From: Amycolatopsis lexingtonensis
Lineage (GTDB): Bacteria; Actinomycetota; Actinomycetes; Mycobacteriales; Pseudonocardiaceae
DNA: 64,000 bases
NCBI RefSeq assembly: GCF_014873755.1
Contig: NZ_JADBEG010000001.1
Coordinates: 8,778,501 to 8,842,500, forward strand
Direction of reading: 5' to 3'
The translations under genes were made by a program, and so were the position numbers. Position 1 is the first letter of the stretch; each line of letters opens with the position of its first letter. The notes beneath the pieces are model-generated. The model was not told the origin of the DNA, searched no databases, and was given only the letters and a program-made list of their open reading frames with translations. Shown here one piece after another: positions 18,421 through 26,673 of the stretch.

Positions 18421-19827
18421 ATGCCCGACCGCCTTTCCGCGCTGGACGCCTCGTTCCTCTACGTCGAGGACCACGCGACGCCGATGCACGTCGGCGGGGT
18501 GGCGATCTTCGAGCGGCCCCGGTCCGGCTTCAGCTACGCGCAGCTGCTGGACCTCGTCGGCGCTCGGCTGGCGTACCTGCCGCGGTACCGGCAGCGGGTG
18601 GCGGAGGTGCCCGGCCACCTCGCCCGTCCGGTGTGGGTGGACGACGTCGACTTCGACCTGAACTACCACGTCCGGCGCTCGGCGCTGCCCCAGCCGGGCA
18701 GCGACGAGCAGCTGTTCGACCTGGTCGCCCGCCTGATGTCGCGGCGGCTGGCGCCGGAGCGGCCGCTCTGGGAGGCGTACTTCATCGAGGGACTGGCCGG
18801 GGACCGCGTCGCGCTGGTGACGAAGACCCACCAGTCCGTTGTGGACGGTGTCGGCACGATCGAGCTCGGCCAGCTCATCCTGGACCCGACGCCGGCCGAG
18901 CCGGAACCGTTCGAGGACATCTGGACGCCGCGGCGCGAGCCGAGCCGGACGCAACTGGTGCTGGACGCGGTCAGCGAGGGCGTCCAGCGGCCGGGTGAGG
19001 TCGTCGAGAACGTCCGCTCGGCGGCGAACGACGCGTTCGCGGCGGCGGGCAAGTTCGCCGAGACTGTCGGCGGGGTGGCGTCGACGCTGCGCACGCTGGT
19101 GCGGCCGGCGCCGACCGGCCCGCTGAACGTCCGCGTGTCCGGCGGCCGCGTGTTCTCCGTGGTCCGGACGCGGCTGGAGGACTTCCGCAAGATCCGCGCG
19201 GCGCACGGCGGCACGGTCAACGACGTCGTCCTCGCGGCCGTCACCGGCGCGTTGCGCGAATGGCTGCTTTCGCGCGAGGAGCCGCTGACCCCGGACACGA
19301 CGGTCCGCGCGCTGGTGCCGCTGGCGGTCCGCGACAAGGAGACGGCGGAGTTCTCGACGCCGGCGCTGGTCGGCAACCAGGTGGCCGCGTACCTGGTGGA
19401 CCTGCCGGTCGGCGAGCCGAACCCGGTGCTGCGCCTGCAGCACATCGGCCACGCGATGGCCGAGCACCTGGATTCGGGCCGGTCGGTGGCGGCGCGCGGC
19501 CTGCTCAAGGTCGGCGGCTTCGCCCCGGCTACGCTCCATTCGCTCGGCGCGCGAGCGGCGGGGTCGCTGTCGGGGCGCATCTTCAACGTCATGGTGACCA
19601 ATTCGCCGGGCCCGCAGGTGCCGATGTACGCGGGAGAGGCCAGACTGGTCGAGATGTTCCCGGTGATGCCGCTGATGCGCACCCAGGCGCTGGCGATCGG
19701 GGTGACGTCCTACCACGGCGGCGTCTACTTCGGACTGAACGGCGACCGCAAGGCCGCCTTCGACGTCGACCTGCTGGCCGGGATGATCGAAGAATCCTTG
19801 GAAGAGCTGAAGGGTGCGCACTGGTGA
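18421..19827 (+). CDS. Wax ester synthase/diacylglycerol acyltransferase (WS/DGAT) family protein
   Basis: Family members esterify acyl-CoA to diacylglycerol or alcohols for storage lipid. The 468-residue protein has the WS/DGAT start (L-S-A-L-D-A-S-F-L-Y-V-E), the acyltransferase region, and the C-terminal N-V-M-V-T-N-S-P-G-P motif. The catalytic H-H-x-x-x-D-G motif is H-Q-S-V-V-D-G (residues 137-143): Gln replaces the second His, the general base. Activity may be lost or altered. The location matches the mycobacterial tgs3-type genes near secA. It is coupled by a 4-bp overlap to the DUF6912 gene. Confidence 0.85.
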   Translation: MPDRLSALDASFLYVEDHATPMHVGGVAIFERPRSGFSYAQLLDLVGARLAYLPRYRQRVAEVPGHLARPVWVDDVDFDLNYHVRRSALPQPGSDEQLFDLVARLMSRRLAPERPLWEAYFIEGLAGDRVALVTKTHQSVVDGVGTIELGQLILDPTPAEPEPFEDIWTPRREPSRTQLVLDAVSEGVQRPGEVVENVRSAANDAFAAAGKFAETVGGVASTLRTLVRPAPTGPLNVRVSGGRVFSVVRTRLEDFRKIRAAHGGTVNDVVLAAVTGALREWLLSREEPLTPDTTVRALVPLAVRDKETAEFSTPALVGNQVAAYLVDLPVGEPNPVLRLQHIGHAMAEHLDSGRSVAARGLLKVGGFAPATLHSLGARAAGSLSGRIFNVMVTNSPGPQVPMYAGEARLVEMFPVMPLMRTQALAIGVTSYHGGVYFGLNGDRKAAFDVDLLAGMIEESLEELKGAHW

Positions 19828-20315
19828 GGGTTTATCTGCCTGCGACCATCGCGATGCTTCGCGACCTCGAGTCCTCGGGGGAGTTCCGCGCCCGCAGCGG
19901 AACGGCGTTCGCGCTGACGCCGGCCTTGCGCGAGGCGTACGTGAGCGGGTCCGACGAGGAACTGGAGTACGCGGCCCTGCTGGACGCGGCCCGCGCCTCG
20001 CTGCGGCTGATCGCGGCGGAGGAGAAGGGCGAACCGCGGCGCGTGGTGGTGTCGGCCGACGTCGAGGGCGTGACGCTGCGGCCGGACCTGGACGCCCCGG
20101 TCGTCCGCATCGGCGGCCCCATCCCGATGAAGTTGGTGGCGGCGATCCACGTGGACGCGCCCGAGGCGGCCGAAGCGGTCTCGGCGGCCGCGGCGGTGAT
20201 CGACGCGGCGGATCTGGGGGATCCGGACGCCGAGTTCACTTTGGGCGATGCCGAGGACCACGAACTGGCTTGGTACGCGCCGCAGGAACTGCCGTTCCTG
20301 CTGGAGCTGCTCTGA
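19824..20315 (+). CDS. DUF6912 family protein (Rv3231c-like)
   Basis: A 163-residue soluble conserved actinobacterial protein of unknown function. It starts M-R-V-Y-L-P-A-T and ends with E-L-A-W-Y-A-P-Q-E-L-P-F-L-L-E-L-L, both typical of this family. The GTG start overlaps the WS/DGAT stop (GTGA), so the two are coupled. Synteny with mycobacteria supports the assignment. No catalytic motif is recognised. Confidence 0.75.
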   Translation: MRVYLPATIAMLRDLESSGEFRARSGTAFALTPALREAYVSGSDEELEYAALLDAARASLRLIAAEEKGEPRRVVVSADVEGVTLRPDLDAPVVRIGGPIPMKLVAAIHVDAPEAAEAVSAAAAVIDAADLGDPDAEFTLGDAEDHELAWYAPQELPFLLELL

Positions 20316-20318
20316 GTT

Positions 20319-20344
20319 GTCCACAGGTGGGTTCACCTGTGGAC
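20319..20344. terminator. Hairpin between convergent DUF6912 and lipoprotein genes
   Basis: An 11-bp perfect stem (arm GTCCACAGGTG) with a 4-nt loop, 3 bp after the 20315 stop. Confidence 0.6.
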
Positions 20345-20403
20345 TACCCGGGGATCAGTCCTCGGTGAACCAGTCCGGACCCCGGCAGCGGGCGCGAACG
20401 TGA

Positions 20404-21150
20404 CTAGCCCACCTCACCCGGGGGCGGCGGCTGGACGTCGACCGGGCCGCCCCAGTCCGAATAACGCGTGGTGATGCGTGCTTCGGAGCCCTGCAGGATC
20501 GGGGTCAGGTCCAGCACGATCCGCAGCGGCCGGTGCGCGTCGTCGAGCCACAGCTCCACCGGGAACTTGCCGAGCCGCCCCGCGGACTCCGGGGGCAGGC
20601 CCGCGGGGAGGTCCGTGCCCAGGCGGGCGAGGTCCAGCTCGACGCGGTAGTGCTCCGCCGCCACGCCGTCCAGCTGCGCGCGCTCGGACGAGACGATCGT
20701 GCCCGCCGTCCGGATCTCGCCCAGCGTGTGCGCCGGGTCGTTCTGCGCCGCCAGCTGCGTCAGGCTGCCGCCGAGCACCTGGGAGAACGGGTCGCCGCCG
20801 TCCGCGGTGACCAGTACCCACGGCTTGCCCGTGCCGACCTCGTCGCGCGAACCCTCCGGCACCTTCGCGTACAGCTTGCCCGCCACCAGGCGCAGCTCCA
20901 TCGGCTCGCCGATGAAGTCGGTCGTCATCACCTGGGACGTCCCGCCGGCGCCGAAGCGCGCCTGGCCGTTGCCCTTCGACCGGACCTCGCCCACCGCGAC
21001 GTCCGTGGCGAACTTCGCCGAGCCGCTGCCAGTGGCGGCCGCCGTCGCGGCGTCGGCCAGCGCCCGCGCGTCGGTGAAGGCGGGCGGGGACGGCGGGCCG
21101 GAGCAGCCGGTGAGCAGGACGAACAGCAGCACGACGGCGGCTTTGCGCAT
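20404..21150 (-). CDS. LppX/LprAFG-like lipoprotein
   Basis: A 248-residue exported lipoprotein. The signal peptide ends in lipobox L-L-T-G-C (Cys16), followed by a Ser/Pro linker. The mature part has the beta-sheet layout of LppX/LprG proteins, which carry lipids or glycolipids in a hydrophobic cavity; this relation is inferred from pattern. It is a paralogue of the next gene upstream: both share K-F-x-x-D/S, T-x-D/S-F, and an ending Y-S-D-W-G-x-x-V-D-V. It is separated from that gene by a hairpin. Confidence 0.75.
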   Translation of the reverse strand: MRKAAVVLLFVLLTGCSGPPSPPAFTDARALADAATAAATGSGSAKFATDVAVGEVRSKGNGQARFGAGGTSQVMTTDFIGEPMELRLVAGKLYAKVPEGSRDEVGTGKPWVLVTADGGDPFSQVLGGSLTQLAAQNDPAHTLGEIRTAGTIVSSERAQLDGVAAEHYRVELDLARLGTDLPAGLPPESAGRLGKFPVELWLDDAHRPLRIVLDLTPILQGSEARITTRYSDWGGPVDVQPPPPGEVG

Positions 21151-21169
21151 GGCGCCAACAAAAACACAG

Positions 21170-21199
21170 CGGCTCCCCCGAACCCGTTCGGGGGAGCCG
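21170..21199 (-). terminator. Hairpin between the two lipoprotein paralogues
   Basis: A 14-bp stem (arm CGGCTCCCCCGAAC) with a very short loop, 22 bp after the stop of the upstream lipoprotein gene. Confidence 0.65.
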
Positions 21200-21220
21200 C
21201 CGCTACTCAGAGTTTTCCGG

Positions 21221-22105
21221 TCAGCGACCGGCCTTCTTCATCAGCTCGCCGAGGTCGACGACCTGCTCGGCCGGCGGGGCCGTCACGTCGACCTGGGTGC
21301 CCCAGTCGCTGTACTTCATCGTGAACTTCGCGTCGCCGGCCGGCGCGCCCATCGCCTGCATCATCGGGCCCTGGTCCATGGTGACCTGCACCGGCAGGTT
21401 GTCCTTGTTCAGCCACAGCTCGGCCGGGATCTTGAGGTCCTTGCCCTTGAGCTTCTCGTTGATCTGGTCGCGCGCGGCGGCCGGGACCTGGCCGGTGAAC
21501 TGGTCGATGGCCTTGGCCACGTCGAGCTCGACCTTGTAGTGGTTGACCTGCTCGCCGTTCAGCTCGGTCTGGTCGGACGAGATGATCCGGCCGGCCTTGG
21601 AGACCTGCTCCAGGATCTTGCTCGGGTCGCTCTGCTCCGCCGACTGCGACAGCGCGCTCCCCATCGCCTGCGAGATCGGGTCGGTGCCGTCGGCCGAGAT
21701 CTTGGCCCACGACTTGTCGGTGCCCATCTGCTTCTGCTGGTCGGCGGGCAGCTTGATGTACATGACCTTGTCGACCATGCGCATCTCGGTGGTCTGGCCG
21801 GCCGCGGTGCTGGTCATCGAGAACTTCGTGTCCGCGCCGTCGAAGGCCATCGCGCCGGTGGCGCTGATGGTCTGACCGGCGGCGGAGCCCTCCATGGTGA
21901 ACTTCGCCGACTTGGACTTCTCGGTGCCCTGCTTCGACGCCGACGCCAGCTGGAACGCGTCGGTGAACGGCGAAGCGAGGCCGCTGCTGCTGCCGCCGGC
22001 CTGCTGGCCGGCCGGGGCGGCGGTGCCCGTGGTGGAGTTGCCGCTGCACGCCGTCAGCGTCAGAACCAGCGCGGCGCCTGCCGCGACCAGGGTGGTCTTG
22101 CGCAT
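21221..22105 (-). CDS. LppX/LprAFG-like lipoprotein, paralogue of the gene at 20404
   Basis: A 294-residue exported lipoprotein with lipobox L-T-A-C and a Gly/Ser/Thr linker. Its fold region is similar to the adjacent paralogue (K-S-A-K-F-T-M, K-Y-S-D-W-G-T-Q-V-D-V near the end). The ATG at 22105 is supported by a GAGGGG ribosome site. Tandem duplication is the simplest origin. A role in lipid or glycolipid transport at the outer face of the membrane is possible from family knowledge only. Confidence 0.78.
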   Translation of the reverse strand: MRKTTLVAAGAALVLTLTACSGNSTTGTAAPAGQQAGGSSSGLASPFTDAFQLASASKQGTEKSKSAKFTMEGSAAGQTISATGAMAFDGADTKFSMTSTAAGQTTEMRMVDKVMYIKLPADQQKQMGTDKSWAKISADGTDPISQAMGSALSQSAEQSDPSKILEQVSKAGRIISSDQTELNGEQVNHYKVELDVAKAIDQFTGQVPAAARDQINEKLKGKDLKIPAELWLNKDNLPVQVTMDQGPMMQAMGAPAGDAKFTMKYSDWGTQVDVTAPPAEQVVDLGELMKKAGR

Positions 22106-22142
22106 CGAATTCCCCTCAGAATCGGATCTTCCACTGGGCATA

Positions 22143-22158
22143 TCGCCCGAACGGGCGA
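22143..22158 (-). terminator. Short hairpin after rsgA
   Basis: TCGCCCG-AA-CGGGCGA lies 49 bp past the rsgA stop and 38 bp upstream of the lipoprotein start. It could be a terminator or an operator for the lipoprotein gene. Confidence 0.4.
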
Positions 22159-22206
22159 ATGGTTACCGATGTGACGGTGACGATCCGCGGTCGGTTCCCG
22201 GTTGCC

Positions 22207-23229
22207 TCAGGACTCTGTGGGCCGGGTCACGTCGTGGCCGCCGCGGGAAGCCAGCAGGCGCCGCAGCGACGCGAGCCGTTCGGGGCTCGCCGTGCCTTCG
22301 GCGACGACGTCGTCGAGCGCGCAGTCCGGGTCCTCGGGCGGGCCGAGGTGCCCGCAGCCCGACGGGCACTCCTCGGCGGCCGCGGCGAACTCCTCGAAGG
22401 CGTCGACGATGTGGTCCGCGGTGACGTGGGCCAGCCCGAACGAGCGCACGCCGGGCGTGTCGATCACCCAGCCGCCGTCCGGGAGCGGCAGCGCCACCGC
22501 CGCCACGGACGTGTGCCGCCCCTTGCCGACCGCGCTCACCACGCCGACGGCCAGCTCGGCGGCCGGGACCAGCCGGTTGACCAATGTCGACTTGCCGACA
22601 CCGGAGTGCCCGACGAGCGCCGTCACGCGGTCTTTCAGCAGCTCGTCGAGGCCTTCGGGCTGTTCGTCGAACCGGCTGACGATCACCGGGATGTCGAGGC
22701 CCGCGTACCCGGCCAGCAGCTCGTCCGGGCTGGCCAGGTCGGCCTTGGTCAGGCACAGCACAGGCTGGACGCCGCCCGCGTAGCAGGCGACCAGGCAGCG
22801 GTCGATGAAGCCGGTGCGCGGCGGCGGGTCGGCCAGCGCGGTGACGATCAGCAGGCGCTCGGCGTTGGCGACGACCAGCCGCTCGTACGGGTCGGTGTCG
22901 TCGGCCGTGCGCAGCAGGGAGCTGGTGCGCTCGTCGACGCGGATGATGCGCGCGAGCGTGTCCGGCTTGCCGGAGACGTCGCCGACGATCCCCACCCGGT
23001 CGCCGACGACCACCGGCGTCCGGCCCATTTCCCGGGCCCGCATCGCGGTGATCACCCGTTCGGGGTCGGCATCGATCGCGCAGGTCCAGCGCCCGCGGTC
23101 CTTGCCGATGACCATGGCGGTGACGGCGTCGGCGTGCTCGGGACGGCGCTTGCTGCGGGGCCGGGTGCCCTTGCCCGGACGCACGCGGACGTCGGACTCG
23201 TCCAGCTTGCTCCAGTCGTTGCGCGCCAA
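22207..23229 (-). CDS. rsgA: Ribosome small-subunit biogenesis GTPase RsgA
   Basis: Circularly permuted GTPase that checks late 30S maturation. The OB-fold is at the N-terminus. The G motifs appear in permuted order: L-T-K-A-D (G4), then G-H-S-G-V-G-K-S-T (G1), then D-T-P-G-V-R (G3). A C-terminal zinc-finger-like region (C-P-S-G-C-G-H-L-G with a later C) follows. The TTG at 23229 has a GGAGAGGA site upstream and gives a 340-residue product close to mycobacterial length. An in-frame GTG 21 bp further upstream is the alternative. aroA, usually adjacent, is missing here. Confidence 0.93.
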   Translation of the reverse strand: MARNDWSKLDESDVRVRPGKGTRPRSKRRPEHADAVTAMVIGKDRGRWTCAIDADPERVITAMRAREMGRTPVVVGDRVGIVGDVSGKPDTLARIIRVDERTSSLLRTADDTDPYERLVVANAERLLIVTALADPPPRTGFIDRCLVACYAGGVQPVLCLTKADLASPDELLAGYAGLDIPVIVSRFDEQPEGLDELLKDRVTALVGHSGVGKSTLVNRLVPAAELAVGVVSAVGKGRHTSVAAVALPLPDGGWVIDTPGVRSFGLAHVTADHIVDAFEEFAAAAEECPSGCGHLGPPEDPDCALDDVVAEGTASPERLASLRRLLASRGGHDVTRPTES

Positions 23230-23347
23230 ACCCGCCGTCCTCTCCTGCACCGGTGCCCACCCGAATGATCCCACGCCGCTCGCCACGGCCCTGGCCTGCG
23301 TGTAACGATGGCGTCCCCGGACGTTTCCGGCACGAGGAGGTTGGCGC

Positions 23348-24094
23348 ATGTGCGGCCGTTACGCCGCCACGAAGGACCCGGCGAAGCTGATCGAGGAGTT
23401 CGAGGCGGTCGATCTCACCGAGGGGCACGCGCGCGCCGATCACAACGTCGCGCCGACGAAGAACGTCGTCACGGTCGTGCAGCGGCACCCGCGTGACGAA
23501 GACGGCCAGGTCCTCGAGGACGAGCCCGCCGAGCGCTCGCTGCGGATCATGAAGTGGGGCCTGGTGCCGTTCTGGGCCAAGGACCCCTCGGTCGGCTCGC
23601 GGATGATCAACACCCGCGCCGAGACGGCCGCCGAGAAGCCCGCCTTCCGCCGCGCGCTGGTGTCCCGCCGCTGCCTGGTGCCCGCCGACGGCTGGTTCGA
23701 GTGGCGCCGCACCGGCAAGGAAAAAGAGCCGTTCTACATGACGGAGCCGGACGGCTCGTCGCTCGCGTTCGGCGGGATCTGGGAGAGCTGGCACCCGAAG
23801 GACGACAAGGACGCGCCGCCGCTGATCACGTTCTCGATCATCACGACCGACGCCGCCGGGCAGCTGACCGACATCCACCACCGGATGCCGCTGATCGTGC
23901 CGAAGTCGCATTGGGACGGCTGGCTGGACCCGGACCGCGAGGACGTCAAGGACCTGCTGGTCCCGACGCCGGACGACATCGTCGCGTCGCTGGAGCTGCG
24001 GCCGATCTCGACCCTGGTCAACAACGTCCGCAACAACGGGCCCGAGCTGCTGGAGCGCGTCGAACCGGCGCACGAGGGCACCCTCTTCTCATGA
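23348..24094 (+). CDS. SRAP family abasic-site processing protein (YedK/HMCES)
   Basis: Cross-links to abasic sites in single-stranded DNA through its N-terminal Cys to protect replication forks. Key residues are visible: Cys2 after Met removal (M-C-G-R-Y), Asn in M-I-N-T-R-A-E, Glu in D-G-W-F-E-W, and His in D-I-H-H-R-M-P. Its 248 residues are normal. A GGAGG site precedes the ATG. It overlaps the following hydrolase by 4 bp. Confidence 0.93.
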   Translation: MCGRYAATKDPAKLIEEFEAVDLTEGHARADHNVAPTKNVVTVVQRHPRDEDGQVLEDEPAERSLRIMKWGLVPFWAKDPSVGSRMINTRAETAAEKPAFRRALVSRRCLVPADGWFEWRRTGKEKEPFYMTEPDGSSLAFGGIWESWHPKDDKDAPPLITFSIITTDAAGQLTDIHHRMPLIVPKSHWDGWLDPDREDVKDLLVPTPDDIVASLELRPISTLVNNVRNNGPELLERVEPAHEGTLFS

Positions 24095-24699
24095 CCGCGC
24101 TCGAGATCGACACCGCCTACGGCCCCGCGCGGGCCTACCTGCACTGCGCCGAGGAGGGCGCGGCGGTGCTGATGCTCGGCCACGGCGCGGGCGGCGGCCT
24201 CGACGCGAAGGACCTGGTGGCGGTCACGCGCGCGGCCCAGGCGGCCGGCGTGCACGTCGCGCTGGTCGAGCAGCCGTACCGGGTGGCGGGCCGTCGCGCC
24301 CCGGCCCCGGCGAACCAGCTGGACACGGCGTGGCTGACGATCGTGGACGACCTGTCGGCGCGCTTCGACGACCTGCCGTTCGTGTTCGGCGGCCGGTCCT
24401 CGGGCGCCCGGGTGGCCTGCCGGACGGCCGCGCAGGGCCAGGCGGTCGCGGTGCTGTGCCTGGCGTTCCCGGAGCACCCGCCGGGCAAGCCGGAGAAGAC
24501 GCGCCAGCCGGAACTCGACGCGGTCGAGGTGCCGGTGCTGGTGGTGCAGGGGGAGAACGACCCGTTCGGGCGACCGAAGGCGGGCCCGCACCACGAGATC
24601 GTGGTGGTCGAGGGCGACCACAGCCTGTCGAAGGACCTCGAGGGCGTTTCGCGGGCCGCTACGGAGTGGCTCTCGCGCGTACTGCGCCCGCTCGCCTGA
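24091..24699 (+). CDS. Alpha/beta-hydrolase family protein (KANL3/Tex30-like)
   Basis: A 202-residue alpha/beta-hydrolase. It has an oxyanion segment L-G-H-G-A-G-G-G, nucleophile elbow G-G-R-S-S-G-A-R, an Asp in Q-G-E-N-D-P-F-G, and a His in V-E-G-D-H-S-L. These form a complete Ser-Asp-His triad. It is translationally coupled to the SRAP gene, an arrangement that may be functional or only conserved. The substrate is unknown. Confidence 0.8.
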   Translation: MTALEIDTAYGPARAYLHCAEEGAAVLMLGHGAGGGLDAKDLVAVTRAAQAAGVHVALVEQPYRVAGRRAPAPANQLDTAWLTIVDDLSARFDDLPFVFGGRSSGARVACRTAAQGQAVAVLCLAFPEHPPGKPEKTRQPELDAVEVPVLVVQGENDPFGRPKAGPHHEIVVVEGDHSLSKDLEGVSRAATEWLSRVLRPLA

Positions 24700-24716
24700 C
24701 CCTGGTCCCAAGCACC

Positions 24717-24791
24717 CCAATGTGGCGTTGGTTGCGTCAGACGCACCGAACGCCACATTGGGTGCGCTGGACGCACCGAACGCCACATTGG
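24717..24791. repeat. Palindromic repeat with a second tandem half
   Basis: CCAATGTGGCGTT (24717-24729) pairs with AACGCCACATTGG (24749-24761), and the inner arms also pair imperfectly. The segment GACGCACCGAACGCCACATT then recurs with a 30-bp period (24740 and 24770). It lies between convergent genes and probably terminates both. Confidence 0.65.
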
Positions 24792-24819
24792 GGCGCTGGC
24801 GACCGGTCAACACGCTCGG

Positions 24820-25296
24820 TCAGGCCGCGATCGGCGCCACCACCGCGCCGGTCAGCCGGATCAGCTCGGCCGGGGCCAGCTCCACCTCGAGACCCCGGCG
24901 GCCCGCCGAACAGAAGACCGTTTCGAACGTCGAAGCCGACGCGTCGATCACCACCGGCAGCCGGCTCCGGTGGCCCAGCGGTGAGATCCCGCCCAGCACG
25001 TACCCCGTCGCCCGCTGGGCCGCCGCCGGGTCGGCCATCTTCGCCTTCTTGCCGCCCGCCGCCGCGGCCAAGGCCTTGAGGTCCAGCTGGCCCGTGACCG
25101 GGACCACGCCGACCGTCAACTTGCCGTCGACCTCGGCGACCAGCGTCTTGAAGACCCGCGCGCGGTCCAGGCCGAGGGCCTCCACCGCCTCCAGCCCGTA
25201 CGACTCCGCGCGGGGGTCGTGGTCGTACGCGTGCAGCGTGTGCGCCACCTTCTGCTTGCCCAACAACGCCGTCGCCGGGGTGCCCTTGCCAGCCAT
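24820..25296 (-). CDS. ybaK: YbaK/EbsC-type aminoacyl-tRNA deacylase
   Basis: Hydrolyses mischarged tRNA, typically Cys-tRNA(Pro). The 158-residue protein has the family pattern: K-T-L-V near residue 50, [18 protein letters not shown], and V-V-I-D-A-S-A. ATG 25296 gives the standard length. It is divergent from sigR, whose putative promoter starts only 15 bp from this start codon. Confidence 0.9.
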   Translation of the reverse strand: MAGKGTPATALLGKQKVAHTLHAYDHDPRAESYGLEAVEALGLDRARVFKTLVAEVDGKLTVGVVPVTGQLDLKALAAAAGGKKAKMADPAAAQRATGYVLGGISPLGHRSRLPVVIDASASTFETVFCSAGRRGLEVELAPAELIRLTGAVVAPIAA

Positions 25297-25310
25297 GGGC
25301 CGGAAGTCTA

Positions 25311-25337
25311 GGGAATGCCCGCTTGCCCCGATCGGTT
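25311..25337 (+). promoter_or_regulatory. Sigma-R/SigH-type autoregulatory promoter
   Basis: GGGAAT (25311-25316), an 18-nt spacer and GTT (25335-25337) match the known sigma-R/SigH consensus GGAAT-N18/19-GTT. Transcription would begin near 25345, about 145 nt before the TTG at 25491. It is directly upstream of sigR itself, as in the known positive feedback loop of this regulon. Confidence 0.8.
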
Positions 25338-25490
25338 GTACGGGACGTGACACCAACGCTCGCCACCACACGCTCTCGCAGCCGTCGTCGTCCCGATGCA
25401 CCGGCGAACCGCGGCGTGCCCGGCCCCCGCGTAAACTCGGGTCTGCCGTATGCGCGCACGCGCATCGACGCCGAGCGGGAAGGGAACGGT

Positions 25491-26114
25491 TTGCCGAGCA
25501 CGCAGAACTCAGCGCCGGAGGAAGCGACCGAGGCCGAGCGCGCCGAGCGCTTCGAGCGGGACGCCATGCCGCTGCTCGACCAGCTGTACTCGGCCGCGAT
25601 GCGGATGACGCGCAACCCCGCTGACGCCGAAGACCTGGTCCAGGAGACCTACCTGAAGGCGTACGCCGCCTTCGCGTCCTTCAAGGCGGGCACGAACCTC
25701 AAGGCCTGGATGTACCGCATCCTGACCAACACCTACATCAACGGCTACCGCAAGCGGCAGCGGCAGCCGGTGCAGCAGCCCACCGAGGAGATCACCGACT
25801 GGCAGATCGCCAAGGCGGAGAGCCACACCTCCAGCGGGCTGCGTTCGGCCGAGGTCGAGGCGATGGACAACCTGCCCGACACCGACGTCAAGGCCGCACT
25901 GCAGAAGCTGCCCGAGGAGTTCCGGCTGGCCGTCTACCTGGCCGACGTCGAGGGCTTCGCGTACAAGGAGATCGCCGAGATCATGGACACCCCCATCGGC
26001 ACCGTGATGTCCCGCCTCCACCGCGGTCGCGCCCAGCTGCGCGACCTGCTCGCCGACGTCGCGAGGGAACGCGGCTTCATCCGGGGTGCCCAGGAGGAGG
26101 TGGCCGGGCGATGA
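25491..26114 (+). CDS. sigR: ECF sigma factor SigR/SigH (thiol-oxidative and heat stress)
   Basis: Redirects RNA polymerase to disulfide-stress genes. Sigma region 2 ([20 protein letters not shown]) and region 4 ([15 protein letters not shown]) are near-identical to mycobacterial SigH. TTG 25491 has a GGAAGGGAA site. The frame is open upstream without a stop to 25323, and an in-frame GTG at 25347 lies at the expected transcription start. That would give a 48-residue N-terminal extension like the unstable sigma-R' isoform of Streptomyces. The gene overlaps rsrA by 4 bp. Confidence 0.93.
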   Translation: MPSTQNSAPEEATEAERAERFERDAMPLLDQLYSAAMRMTRNPADAEDLVQETYLKAYAAFASFKAGTNLKAWMYRILTNTYINGYRKRQRQPVQQPTEEITDWQIAKAESHTSSGLRSAEVEAMDNLPDTDVKAALQKLPEEFRLAVYLADVEGFAYKEIAEIMDTPIGTVMSRLHRGRAQLRDLLADVARERGFIRGAQEEVAGR

Positions 26115-26431
26115 ACGACATGTGCGAAGGCGCGTCCGACAAGGTCCGCTGCGAAGAAGCGCTCGCCGACATCTACCTGCTCCTCGACCGCGAGTGCAGC
26201 CCCGAGCGGGACGCCGCACTGCGCGCCCACATCGACGACTGCCCGCCGTGCCTCGAGGAATACGGCATCGACGAGCACATCAAGCAGCTCCTGGCCCGCA
26301 AGTGCGGGGGCGACCACGCCCCCGCCGAGCTGAAGAGCCGGTTGCGCGCGTCGATCCGCCAGACCGTCGCCTCCCGCGGCGGGGTGACGGTCGAACGCAC
26401 CGAGATCACCCTCGAGCAGCGTTCCGAATAA
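26111..26431 (+). CDS. rsrA: Redox-sensing anti-sigma factor RsrA/RshA
   Basis: Zinc-binding anti-sigma factor that holds SigR until thiols are oxidised. The 106-residue protein carries the ZAS signature A-H-I-D-D-C-P-P-C (H-x3-C-x2-C) and additional N-terminal cysteines at M-C-E and R-C-E-E. Disulfide formation among these releases zinc and the sigma factor in the known homologues. It is translationally coupled to sigR (ATGA) and followed by a terminator. Confidence 0.93.
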   Translation: MNDMCEGASDKVRCEEALADIYLLLDRECSPERDAALRAHIDDCPPCLEEYGIDEHIKQLLARKCGGDHAPAELKSRLRASIRQTVASRGGVTVERTEITLEQRSE

Positions 26432-26444
26432 CGCGCCTGAGCAC

Positions 26445-26482
26445 GACGAAGGCCCCTACGCAGCTGCGTGGGGGCCTTCGTC
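26445..26482. terminator. Bidirectional terminator between rsrA and the bL37 gene
   Basis: A 12-bp stem (arm GACGAAGGCCCC) with a 14-nt inner part that also pairs around GCAGCTGC. It lies between the convergent rsrA and bL37 genes. Confidence 0.7.
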
Positions 26483-26498
26483 ATGCCGACGCCGGGAA

Positions 26499-26573
26499 TC
26501 AGGCGTTGGGCTTCTTGCCGTGGTTCGCGCCGTTCTTCTTCCGGTCGCGACGCTTGCGGGCGCGCTTCGACAT
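26499..26573 (-). CDS. Small ribosomal protein bL37
   Basis: A 24-codon gene encoding a very basic peptide, M-S-K-R-A-R-K-R-R-D-R-K-K-N-G then A-N-H-G-K-K-P-N-A. It matches the actinobacterial large-subunit protein bL37 found in mycobacterial ribosome structures. A strong GAGGAG site lies 6 bp before the ATG. Genes this short are often missed in annotation. Its place beside sigR-rsrA is conserved among actinobacteria as far as I recall. Confidence 0.88.
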   Translation of the reverse strand: MSKRARKRRDRKKNGANHGKKPNA

Positions 26574-26673
26574 GTTCACTCCTCGTCGTCAAAGCTGGTC
26601 AACCTCTCAAGTGTGTCATGACGTCCCGTTCTGGTTGGATGGGGTGGTCGGGCGAGCACGAGGAGGGGTGGCG

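Noticed and set aside
24740..24791. Tandem repeat as an attachment site or mobile element end
   Set aside because: No integrase, transposase or target duplication nearby; location between convergent stops fits termination.
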